Part shown: in pieces, positions 14,121 through 20,223 of the stretch
Position numbering within the stretch: position 1 is the stretch's first letter
How the letters are laid out: each line of letters starts with the position of its first letter
Virus record (IMG/VR): IMGVR_UViG_3300043464_002139
Span: 1 to 20,918 of that record
DNA length: 20,918 nt
Strand: one strand, 5' to 3'
Origin: a virus
Position numbers and translations under genes: made by a program
The notes under the pieces: generated by a model
What the model was told of the DNA's origin: nothing
The model's database searches: none
What the model saw: the letters and a program-made list of their open reading frames with translations, nothing else

Positions 14121-14779
14121 GGCTGCACCCTCCGAAACTCCACAACCCACACCCACGGGTTGGCGTCCCATGATCCGGGGCCGTTGATTGATTGCCAGAG
14201 CCTGGCGTACACGCCAGCCAGGCAATCACCGTGCCTCATGTCATCTGCCGTGCAGCCCTCAGCCAATGCGTCGGCATCGCTAATGCTTTGCAGACGCTCC
14301 ACCCGAACGGCGGTAATCTCCAGGGTGATGCGGCTGGCCCAGCGGGGCATAAAGATTGAAGGGCGGCAACGAAGGCCACCTACGCCGGCGGTTGCGGAGT
14401 AATAAATTCGTGCTTCCTTTGGGATTTCCCTAGGAGACCAAGTATCAAAGCCATGAGTCGTCGCCCACGTCTCCCGAACCCACAGACGATCCGCAGGCCT
14501 ATCAAAACCAGGATCCGCAGGCTTGCCGTAGGGACATTTGATGATCTCTATAGTGCCTCTTCTGTCTGAGAAGCCTGCAATAAAATCGTTGCAGTTCTCT
14601 ACAGAATGGCTGCATTCGATAAAATGCCAGTCTTTAACACCTGAAGTTAGTTGCCAAGACTGTAAGTCGGGCAACTTGACCACTTCGCGGAACTGCGTCT
14701 TGTGGCCCTCCAAGATGGCGCGTACGCTTAGACCCCTAAAGTCTTTTGGCCGCTCCTTTGCCGCTGTGGTGGTACTCAT
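14117..14779 (-). CDS. ASCH-like phage protein (220 aa)
   Basis: The sequence follows a widespread phage early protein with an ASCH-like (PUA-related) fold: FRGLSVRAILEGHKTQFREVV near the N-terminus, KCPYGKPADPGF, DRLWVRETW, a central IYYSATAG, SIFMPRWASRITLEITAVRV, and WQSINGPGSWDANPWVWVV at the end. Usual members read '-xMVRAILEGRKTQTRRVVK'; here the motif is altered to TQFREVV. ASCH domains are thought to bind RNA or nucleotides; the exact role of the phage version is unknown. Both ends overlap neighbours by ATGA. The middle of the gene is A/T-richer than the ends. Confidence 0.78.
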   Translation of the reverse strand: MSTTTAAKERPKDFRGLSVRAILEGHKTQFREVVKLPDLQSWQLTSGVKDWHFIECSHSVENCNDFIAGFSDRRGTIEIIKCPYGKPADPGFDRPADRLWVRETWATTHGFDTWSPREIPKEARIYYSATAGVGGLRCRPSIFMPRWASRITLEITAVRVERLQSISDADALAEGCTADDMRHGDCLAGVYARLWQSINGPGSWDANPWVWVVEFRRVQP

Positions 14780-15102
14780 GGCTGCCCACCCTCCCCCAGC
14801 GTCGCCAGGAAGTCACGAACCACGTCCCTGCCCGCTGGCGTGCCCAGGTCAGCCGCCCGAGCCTGAACCAGGGTTGGCGGGGGCGGCGGGGGCCTGTGGA
14901 GGTTGTCGGCGATGGCTTTCAGCTCGTCCCAGGATTCGTCCCACAACCCCGGCTTGTCCAAGGCCCGCTTCATCGCCTCACGCAGAAAGGCGGCGAGGTA
15001 ACGGCGGTGCCAGCCAGGCTTACTTAAATCAAGATGACGATCCGCCTCGCGCAGTGCCCTTTCGGCCTCCGGCGTCAGCGCCGGGAATTCAACGTGGCTC
15101 AC
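14776..15102 (-). CDS. Hypothetical early protein (108 aa)
   Basis: The GTG start at 15102 overlaps the upstream stop (GTGA). The product is mostly helical: EFPALTPEAERALREADRHL, RRYLAAFLREAMKRALDKPG, LWDESWDELKAIADNL. A run of six prolines comes before the last helix (AGRDVVRDFLATLGEG). No family is recognised. It is coupled at both ends to its neighbours, so it belongs to the same transcript as the ASCH-like protein. Confidence 0.58.
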   Translation of the reverse strand: MSHVEFPALTPEAERALREADRHLDLSKPGWHRRYLAAFLREAMKRALDKPGLWDESWDELKAIADNLHRPPPPPPTLVQARAADLGTPAGRDVVRDFLATLGEGGQP

Positions 15103-15287
15103 GCCGCCACCCCCTGTTGCTGGGTGCGGACAACGTGAAGCGCGAAGTCCAGGACATCATCAAATGGGTTGGCCTGACGCCAGGCGTCGTACTCGGCCCG
15201 CAGTTGTGCGCGGCTGCTGCGCTCGGCCGGGGTCAGTTCGGGGCCATCGTCGTGAGGCTCTAGCGAAAGGTGCCTGGCAAGGTCCAT
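15099..15287 (-). CDS. Hypothetical early protein (62 aa)
   Basis: A short acidic, helical protein: LARHLSLEPHDDGPELTPAE, then RAQLRAEYDAWRQANPFDDV and DFALHVVRTQQQG. It is the first gene after a 48-bp gap from the 212-residue gene, so it may start a second translational block in the operon. The TGA overlaps the next GTG. No domain is recognised. Confidence 0.55.
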   Translation of the reverse strand: MDLARHLSLEPHDDGPELTPAERSSRAQLRAEYDAWRQANPFDDVLDFALHVVRTQQQGVAA

Positions 15288-15335
15288 GGTGTTGCGGGTC
15301 GTTGGTGGTGGTGCGGCTGTTGCCGTTCCGCAACT

Positions 15336-15974
15336 CTAAGCCGTTGCTTCCGCTTTCGTAAAGTCAGTGCTGCGGTTTCGTAACGCATCGAGCCAGGCGA
15401 CCGTTTCCAGCCCTGTGACCCAGGGCACGGTGCAGTCGTCCGGGTCGTGCTCGGTGGTGGTGACGCCAAGGGGACTGGCCCAGATCAGGAAGGGCCGATC
15501 GATCACGGTGCGGAGTTGATCGGAGCACATCACCAGGGCCCCGCCAAGGGTGGCAAGCCAGGGCTCGGGGATGGCTGAGGGCTGGGCCTCGGTGATCAGC
15601 AGGGCGATGCCCAGGGCGCCATCAGGGAACCTCAGTAGTAGGTCTGCGGTGGTGGCCACCCGGAGACGGTGGTCGGCTAGGTGGAGGGGCGCCGCGATGA
15701 TCTGCGCCTCGTCCCACAGGCCCCAGGAGGCCAGGTGCGCGGTTGTCCGGTTGATCGGGTCGTTGCCCCCGCTGAAACGCTCCACGGGCCCTCCTGCGGC
15801 CCTCTGGCGGGCCATGCGGGCAAAGGCGCGGCGGATGCTGCCGTTGGGCTGGCGGATCGGCTGATCGGGGTAGAGGGTGGCTACCACCTCGGCCACCGTG
15901 CGGCGGATCATGGCGCCGCTCTGGTGTTGGTAGATGCCGGGGATCGGTGTGGGCTTGCAGGTGGGGGTAAACAT
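15336..15974 (-). CDS. Hypothetical protein, degenerate PD-(D/E)XK nuclease-like (212 aa)
   Basis: ATG 15974 overlaps the upstream stop as TGATG, so it is preferred to starts further upstream. The N-terminus is FTPTCKPTPIPGIYQHQSG, then IRRTVAEVVATLYPDQPIRQ. The middle has HRLRVATTADLLLRFPDGAL and GIALLITEAQ, followed by WLATLGGALVMC. The order 'TxDLLLxFPDG, hydrophobic strand, LGG-helix' recalls PD-(D/E)XK nucleases with their D...(D/E)xK core and following helix, but the expected lysine is missing after the second strand. It could be an inactive nuclease fold or unrelated. Its 3' end lies beside a run of repeated TTTCGTAA motifs. Confidence 0.55.
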   Translation of the reverse strand: MFTPTCKPTPIPGIYQHQSGAMIRRTVAEVVATLYPDQPIRQPNGSIRRAFARMARQRAAGGPVERFSGGNDPINRTTAHLASWGLWDEAQIIAAPLHLADHRLRVATTADLLLRFPDGALGIALLITEAQPSAIPEPWLATLGGALVMCSDQLRTVIDRPFLIWASPLGVTTTEHDPDDCTVPWVTGLETVAWLDALRNRSTDFTKAEATA

Positions 15975-16243
15975 CACCAGTCCGCCTCCTGCCACAGCCC
16001 CGCAGCCTCAGTGCGCACCGATTCCGGCGCGTCAGGAGCATGGGTCCAGACCGCCTCACTGGTATGAAGCCCATCAGCCTCAGGGAAGCGGCGAGAGCGC
16101 CAGTCGATGTAATTGTCATCTTCACCGCTCGGACCGGCGCGATAGGCCAGTAAGCGGGCACGCTTGCTAGTGGCAGCAAACACAACCATGTGCCACTCCT
16201 CGCCAGCGGGGCGGCATGAGTAGGCGCGAACTGGGGCGAACAT
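15974..16243 (-). CDS. Hypothetical protein downstream of methyltransferase (89 aa)
   Basis: ATG 16243 overlaps the methyltransferase stop (TGATG); a GTG one codon upstream is possible. The protein contains FAPVRAYSCRPAGEEWHMVV, FAATSKRARLLAYRAGP, and DDNYIDWRSRRFPEADGLHT. Aromatic and Arg-rich segments suggest a small nucleic-acid-associated fold, but no family is recognised. Its first bases lie inside the left copy of the 15-bp repeat that flanks the methyltransferase gene. Confidence 0.55.
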   Translation of the reverse strand: MFAPVRAYSCRPAGEEWHMVVFAATSKRARLLAYRAGPSGEDDNYIDWRSRRFPEADGLHTSEAVWTHAPDAPESVRTEAAGLWQEADW

Positions 16244-16255
16244 CACCGGAGCCCC
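16241..16255 (+). repeat. 15-bp direct repeat, left copy flanking the methyltransferase
   Basis: CATCACCGGAGCCCC here is identical to 17326-17340. On the minus strand it covers the last codons of the methyltransferase (ending GLR), its TGA and the next ATG. The copies are 1085 bp apart, so they enclose exactly one gene unit. Confidence 0.75.
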
Positions 16256-17328
16256 ATAGAACCGGCCAGCTCCAGCACCCGCGCCAGCGGCACCATCGCC
16301 ACCTGAGGCACCACGGCATTGCCCAGCGCTTTCAGGCGGTCCACCCGACCGGATAGCCCATCATCTCCTCCACGAAGGACGGGTTCAGATAGGTAGCTGC
16401 GCCAGTCGGAAGACAATCGGGCAATCGCTGCGGGCCATGCCGCTCCGCTGCCTCCCAGTTCGTCCGGCCCTTCCAATCGCTGGCGCATGGGGTCAGGAGT
16501 TGCGCCGCAATCGCCAGCGGCATCCCCATCCCGTTGCCATTCTTGGCCGCCAGCTTCACCCGCTCCCGCCTGGCCAGCCACGTCTCCGTTCGTTCTCCGT
16601 CGTTTGCCAGGCAGGCTGATGGGGTCGGAAGCATCCGCCCGATGACCGTCTCCAAATTCGTAAACCGATCGCCGTACAGGTTGCCCCTGCTGTTGACCTG
16701 GGCCGCCATTGCTGAGCATGTGCGCGGCGTAGGCAGGCTGCTCGGCGCCCCTGCCGCCCTTGGGAAGCCTGCATCCGTCAGCATCTGCCGGGCCCCACTG
16801 CCCCCGTCCAACCCCTTCGGGCCGCCTGCTCCGGTCTGCGCCACTGGCGTAGGCAACGCACCACCAGCGGTCTCGCTGATGGCAGGCACCCAAAGCCGCT
16901 GCCGGTATGCACGCCCATTCAGCGTCATACCCTGCCTCGGCCAGCGCTCCGAGAACGTCGTCCATCCCTCGGTAAGTGATCGCTGCGACGTTCTCCAGGA
17001 CGATGTATCGCGGTCCCACCAGGCAAACGACTCTGAGCAGTTCGTAGAACAGGCCCGATCGGCCGCCAGCCAGGCCGGCACCCTTTCCTGCTTGGCTGAT
17101 GTCCTGACAGGGGAATCCACCGCAAACAATGTCGGCTGAATTGGGGGGGGGTTGGAAGGTGCAGATGTCATCGTGAATGGGAACGGTGGGCCAGTGTTTG
17201 GAAAGGATGCGCTGGCAGAACGGCTCGCGCTCCACGAACTGCACGGTTTCAATCCCGCCCAGCCAGCGAGCGGCAAGGCTGAAGCCGCCGATACCGCTGA
17301 AGGTGTCGATCATGCAAAGGGGTGTCAT
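16243..17328 (-). CDS. C5 cytosine-specific DNA methyltransferase (361 aa)
   Basis: Conserved motifs appear in order: motif I DTFSGIGGFSLA (residues 8-19, S-adenosylmethionine binding), motif IV GGFPCQDIS with catalytic Cys74, motif VI LENVAA (111-116), motif VIII CHQRDRWW (149-156), and motifs IX-X DRLKALGNAVVPQVA near the C-terminus (Gly336-Asn337). The target recognition part (about 160-310) is low-complexity and Gly/Arg/Asp-rich in this frame. The enzyme transfers a methyl group to C5 of cytosine in a specific site, probably shielding phage DNA from host restriction; no partner nuclease is seen. ATG 17328 overlaps the upstream stop (TGATG). A second long frame overlaps most of the gene, described separately. 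Confidence 0.9.
   Translation of the reverse strand: MTPLCMIDTFSGIGGFSLAARWLGGIETVQFVEREPFCQRILSKHWPTVPIHDDICTFQPPPNSADIVCGGFPCQDISQAGKGAGLAGGRSGLFYELLRVVCLVGPRYIVLENVAAITYRGMDDVLGALAEAGYDAEWACIPAAALGACHQRDRWWCVAYASGADRSRRPEGVGRGQWGPADADGCRLPKGGRGAEQPAYAAHMLSNGGPGQQQGQPVRRSVYEFGDGHRADASDPISLPGKRRRTNGDVAGQAGAGEAGGQEWQRDGDAAGDCGATPDPMRQRLEGPDELGGSGAAWPAAIARLSSDWRSYLSEPVLRGGDDGLSGRVDRLKALGNAVVPQVAMVPLARVLELAGSMGLR
16332..17276 (-). other. Overlapping +1 frame inside the methyltransferase gene (314 codons)
   Basis: The frame shifted by one base is open for 945 bp, and its translation has regular motifs: WWDRDTSSWRTSQRSL, FSERWPRQGMTLNGRAY, three 'LPTP/LTPC' segments (GGALPTPVAQ, GRMLPTPSACL, LLTPCASDWKG) and, at its end, NPSFVEEMMGYPVGWT. 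I associate such motifs with the variable regions of many phage cytosine methylases (PTP segments, then 'LNPxFVExxMGxPxGWT'). The SSWRTSQ segment is the same DNA as VLENVAA in the main frame. The N-terminal 70 residues look like chance. Either the DNA is dual-coding or the methylase changes frame. No independent ribosome site is evident. Confidence 0.4.
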
Positions 17329-17340
17329 CACCGGAGCCCC
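17326..17340 (+). repeat. 15-bp direct repeat, right copy flanking the methyltransferase
   Basis: This copy of CATCACCGGAGCCCC is identical to 16241-16255. On the minus strand it covers the last codons of the 251-residue gene (also ending GLR), its TGA stop and the methyltransferase ATG. Both junctions therefore share the same end peptide and the same TGATG coupling. Confidence 0.75.
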
Positions 17341-18083
17341 CTGGTAACAGGCCCCAGCAAGTCAGCCATCAGCCCCTCGGCCGAAGGCTTCGTAGCCTCG
17401 CCCTCTAGGGCTTCCTGCAGCATCCGGTCCACGGTCTGGCCATTGCGCAAGACCCAGGCGGCAACGGTTTCGATTTTGGTTTCCGTCAGGAACGGGGCGC
17501 CCATCAGCACCTGCTTGAAAAAAGAGCGACCCATGTTCAGTTGCAGAGGCGTCCAGGTGTCCGTGTCAACGCCAGCGGCCCTCAGATCCTTAACGGCCTT
17601 CATCACCTCCCGCAGGTGGGCCCGCCGCTGCTCGTCCGTTTGCTGCAGCCACGGTGGGCCGTTGCCACCGGCTCCCTCGGGAAGGCGCGGGGTCGTATCC
17701 AGCCTCACTTCATCCCGGACCGGTGCAGTTTCGTGGAAACAATCACGACGGGCCATGCGTTGAGCTAAATCAGGTCGCAGCCCTCTGTCCAACAAGGGCT
17801 GATCGGTAAAAGTCTCTAATCCACGCTGTTCTTTTGTTGTTCGCTTAACCGGATAAACGTAGCGAAGGAGCGCTATGTGAGGCGCAATGTCCCTTTGAGG
17901 CTCAGCGTCAAGCACCCGCTGCTGAACCGCGAACAGCAGGATTTCATCAGTGAGATCGATCTTTGCCCGCTCTGGGAACGTGTCCCAGGCCATCGTCAGG
18001 GCCGATCCGGTGAGCTGCTTGCTCATCGGCAGGAGCTGCATCAGCGAGGTGACGGCTGCGTGAAACTGCTTGATGTTGATCAC
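17328..18083 (-). CDS. Hypothetical early protein next to the initiator (251 aa)
   Basis: The GTG at 18083 is chosen because it overlaps the initiator stop as GTGA. The N-terminal 75 residues are helical (FHAAVTSLMQLLPMSKQLTG, ALTMAWDTFPERAKIDLTDE, ILLFAVQQRVLDAEPQRDI, HIALLRYVYPV). I recall similar N-termini in uncharacterised proteins beside picocyanobacterial phage replication genes. A basic linker follows, then a helical part (EQRRAHLREVMKAVKDLRA). Being coupled to the O-like initiator, it may be a helicase loader counterpart of lambda P, but I see no Walker motif and the role is inference. Codon use between about 17760 and 17850 is A/T-richer than in the rest of the gene. Confidence 0.6.
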   Translation of the reverse strand: MINIKQFHAAVTSLMQLLPMSKQLTGSALTMAWDTFPERAKIDLTDEILLFAVQQRVLDAEPQRDIAPHIALLRYVYPVKRTTKEQRGLETFTDQPLLDRGLRPDLAQRMARRDCFHETAPVRDEVRLDTTPRLPEGAGGNGPPWLQQTDEQRRAHLREVMKAVKDLRAAGVDTDTWTPLQLNMGRSFFKQVLMGAPFLTETKIETVAAWVLRNGQTVDRMLQEALEGEATKPSAEGLMADLLGPVTRGLR

Positions 18084-19144
18084 GCGAGCACCTCGCACAG
18101 CACGGTTTGACCGGAAGCTGACGCGGCGGCTGCTCTGCGGGCATCGCGGGCTTCAATGAAGGCGATCGAATCGGCTGCGTGCTCCTCTGGTGTCTTGCGG
18201 CGGTTGCCGCCTAGGCCAGTGCGGGCGCCCTTCATGCCGTACATGCGCCACAGCGAGTGAGTGATCGACATCCACGGCTTGATCGGTGCCCGATCGATGC
18301 CCTCCTGGAGCTGGCTGCGGAGCGCTTCGGTGCCTCCCAGGGGATCCTGTTGGATCAGGGCTAGCTGGGTCATCAGGCCGTTCCAGGCTTGCTGAGTGCG
18401 GGCTCCGGCTTTCACGGCCCAGAAACCCAGGATCTCGGGATGGACGGGCAGTAGCTCGGCAGGGATCAGGTCGTGTGATGGCTGGAAGCGTGGCTTCCGT
18501 GGCTTGGTCAGGGCCATGGTCTGTGGTGGTGGTTCTGGAACCTTAGCTGGTTCTGGGCTTTTGGAAAGCGCAGCGTCAACGGGCAAGGCAACGGGCAAGG
18601 CTTCGACCGTGATCAGCTCGCCCTGCCCCTCGCCCGCGTTCCCCCCACTGGGGGGTAAGGGGGGTTCTAAAGCTTTCTTAGAATTGATCTTCTTAGATTT
18701 ATCTACTTCCTGTCCGTCTCCCGGACACTCCCTGTCCGTCTCCCGGACACTCCCTGTCCGTCTCCCGGACACCTTCAACTGTCCGTCTCCCGGACATTCC
18801 GTACTGTCCGTCTCCCGGACACTCCGGGCGGACTGTTCGGCCTCAACCTGCCAATGCGTTTCCCAGATCGTCAGCCGATAGCGCGTTGAAGTGCTCCGAC
18901 CGTTTTCAAGAAATGCCCGCTCACGCCTGACCCAGCCCTTACGCTCAAGGCCTGTGAGCACTAAGCAGAGCGTGCTCTTGGCCATCCCAGCCTCCTTGTG
19001 CAGCAGTTCCAGGCCTGGGTGAATGTTCGGGAAGTGGCTTTGCAGGCACCACATGACCGCCAGCTCCAGTGGAGTGGTCTTGCCTCTCAACCAGTTCGGC
19101 AAAGCCGTAAATGGGGGCTTTTGCCCGATGTACTCGGTTGCCAT
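18080..19144 (-). CDS. O-like phage replication initiator (354 aa)
   Basis: ATG 19144 starts ATEYIGQKPPFTALPNWLRG. The frame is open to 19339, but that extension crosses a terminator hairpin and lacks sensible sequence. Residues about 5-95 form a winged helix-turn-helix typical of RepO/phage initiators: LELAVMWCLQSHFPNIHPG, LLHKEAGMAKSTLCLVL, GLERKGWVRRERAF, RSTSTRYRL. Residues 108-144 are encoded by five DNA iterons, 145-160 by an A/T-rich stretch (KSKKINSKKALEPP). A Pro/Glu-rich linker leads to a C-terminal domain (about 215-354, PAELLPVHPEILGFW, ISITHSLWRMYG-like) that would recruit host helicase factors. This domain order, with the origin inside the gene, matches lambda O. A terminator-like hairpin lies in the leader. 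Confidence 0.8.
   Translation of the reverse strand: MATEYIGQKPPFTALPNWLRGKTTPLELAVMWCLQSHFPNIHPGLELLHKEAGMAKSTLCLVLTGLERKGWVRRERAFLENGRSTSTRYRLTIWETHWQVEAEQSARSVRETDSTECPGDGQLKVSGRRTGSVRETDRECPGDGQEVDKSKKINSKKALEPPLPPSGGNAGEGQGELITVEALPVALPVDAALSKSPEPAKVPEPPPQTMALTKPRKPRFQPSHDLIPAELLPVHPEILGFWAVKAGARTQQAWNGLMTQLALIQQDPLGGTEALRSQLQEGIDRAPIKPWMSITHSLWRMYGMKGARTGLGGNRRKTPEEHAADSIAFIEARDARRAAAASASGQTVLCEVLA
18641..18821 (-). other. Candidate replication origin inside the initiator gene
   Basis: In the gene's direction the order is: five iterons (18821-18711), a stretch about three quarters A/T (18708-18665) in an otherwise GC-rich gene, then a perfect G/C hairpin, CCCCCC-ACT-GGGGGG (18641-18655). 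This layout of iterons, then unwinding region, is that of the lambda origin within O. The initiator's N-terminal domain would bind the iterons and melt the A/T-rich part. Sequence layout is observed; origin function is inference. Confidence 0.75.
18711..18821 (-). repeat. Five 17-bp iterons, each an inverted repeat
   Basis: TGTCCGTCTCCCGGACA occurs without mismatch at 18711-18727, 18733-18749, 18755-18771, 18780-18796 and 18805-18821. Each has 6-bp arms (TGTCCG/CGGACA) around 5 bp. Start-to-start distances are 22, 22, 25 and 25, so each copy falls in a new reading frame and the protein shows alternating VRETD, CPGDGQ and VSGRRTG peptides. The spacing (5-8 bp between copies) excludes a CRISPR array. 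Confidence 0.92.
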
Positions 19145-19171
19145 GTAGAGTCTTTTCGTAGGTTTTGATCC

Positions 19172-19210
19172 AAAAGCCTCCCGCGCCTGAACCGCACGGG
19201 AGGCTTTTTT
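19172..19210. terminator. Bidirectional terminator hairpin in the initiator leader
   Basis: AAAAGCCTCCCG (19172-19183) and CGGGAGGCTTTT (19197-19208) are perfect 12-bp complements around a 13-nt loop, followed by two more T on the plus strand and by TTTT within the stem on the minus strand. It lies 28 bp upstream of the initiator ATG, so a transcript entering from the regulatory region would have to read through it. Confidence 0.75.
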
Positions 19211-19260
19211 GTGCCTGGCAGGACAAGCCCTGACCATCACTGCCCCCCATCTTACGCCAA

Positions 19261-19321
19261 CTACAGCACGGCGCTCCGGTTTCGGAACTGCCACGGCCCC
19301 TCTTGCCGCATGGTGCTGTAG
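19261..19321. promoter_or_regulatory. Divergent control region with 9-bp inverted repeat
   Basis: CTACAGCAC (19261-19269) and GTGCTGTAG (19313-19321) are perfect complements with 43 bp between them. They lie in the 230-bp region separating the minus-strand initiator operon from the plus-strand repressor-like gene. Widely spaced half-sites of this kind could bind a repressor that loops the DNA. No clear promoter hexamers were found. Confidence 0.45.
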
Positions 19322-19374
19322 GCACTTGATCCGGCTCACAAGTTTTCTAAGCCGTTGGGGTTTACGGTTCGGTT

Positions 19375-20223
19375 ATGAAAGTCACCACCGACCTTCGCCA
19401 GGCGCTCGACTGGCCCGGCCTACCACCACCACCATCCCCGACCGTGCCCGATTCCCTCCCCCCAGGCCGCCAGCTCTCATCCCGCCGTCACCTGATGGGC
19501 CGGCAGCACCTTTCGGCCGTGTTGAATTTCTGGCTGGCGCGTACCGGCCTCTCCCATGAGCAACTGGGCTCCATTGCCGACTGGGCCCTGAGCGAGAAGG
19601 GCTGGCTGTCGTCGCCGCAGCTCAGCCACTTGCGCAACGGAAGCGTCGTCAAGCCATCCCATCGGAACCTTGACGCGCTGGGCGGTGCCAACGAGGCGAT
19701 CTGGTTGTGGCAGCAGCGAGGCCCCGAGGTGTGCATGAGGCGCTACGGCCCCCACAGCGCCTACCGGATCGAAGAGCAGTGGTTGAACAGCGCAATTTGG
19801 CTTCACCATCCGCACCACACGGATGAAGCCCTGAATTACGCAGACTTCTGCGACCTGCAGGCGGGTTATCTGGTGTTGCCCTATCTGGGTGACGTGAACC
19901 TGTCGCCAAGCGAAGCCCGGAGTCTCAGCCAGGCCCTGGCGGATCTGTTTGACCGGCTGGCTCAGGAGCGCATGGGTGAAGGGCGATCCATGCGCGAGGC
20001 ACTCGACGCCGTTCTGTCTGCCTACCCCTCCTCAGCTTCGCCTGATCGCCGCGAGCAGCTGCGCAACGTGATCATCGGCACAGCCGACTACACCAAGGCT
20101 GAGCTGGAGAAGGAGTTGTTTTTGTTGGCTGAAACCGTCAGGCAGCTACGAGGGTTACCGGAAGGGGACTATGGACCGGCAGAGCTTCACGCTGAGTTGT
20201 CAGCATCCCGCCGGCGCGCCTGA
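19375..20223 (+). CDS. Repressor-like HTH protein (282 aa)
   Basis: Residues about 44-108 resemble the DNA-binding domain of a picocyanobacterial regulator group: LSAVLNFWLARTGLSHEQLG, SIADWALSEKGWLSSPQLSHL, RNGSVVKPSHRNLDALGGAN, EAIWLWQQRG. The first 40 residues are Pro-rich and probably disordered. The C-terminal half is helical (LSPSEARSLSQALADLFDRL, RREQLRNVIIGTADYTKAEL, EKELFLLAETVRQL) and may dimerise or sense a signal; no LexA-type protease site is seen. It is divergent from the initiator operon, the place of a CI-like repressor. ATG 19375 has no Shine-Dalgarno, which could mean leaderless translation, common among phage repressors. Confidence 0.68.
   Translation: MKVTTDLRQALDWPGLPPPPSPTVPDSLPPGRQLSSRRHLMGRQHLSAVLNFWLARTGLSHEQLGSIADWALSEKGWLSSPQLSHLRNGSVVKPSHRNLDALGGANEAIWLWQQRGPEVCMRRYGPHSAYRIEEQWLNSAIWLHHPHHTDEALNYADFCDLQAGYLVLPYLGDVNLSPSEARSLSQALADLFDRLAQERMGEGRSMREALDAVLSAYPSSASPDRREQLRNVIIGTADYTKAELEKELFLLAETVRQLRGLPEGDYGPAELHAELSASRRRA

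Noticed and set aside
14538-15263. Plus-strand 241-codon frame
   Set aside because: Lies across three minus-strand genes that are joined by stop/start overlaps; its Pro/Arg-rich translation is typical of a shadow frame.
18711-18821. CRISPR-like array of five repeats
   Set aside because: Gaps between copies are only 5-8 bp and similar to each other, the unit is 17 bp, and the array lies within a gene. Iterons fit better.
19145-19339. N-terminal extension of the initiator to 19339
   Set aside because: It would translate through the terminator hairpin and the divergent control region and has no family-like sequence; the protein-like start is at 19144.
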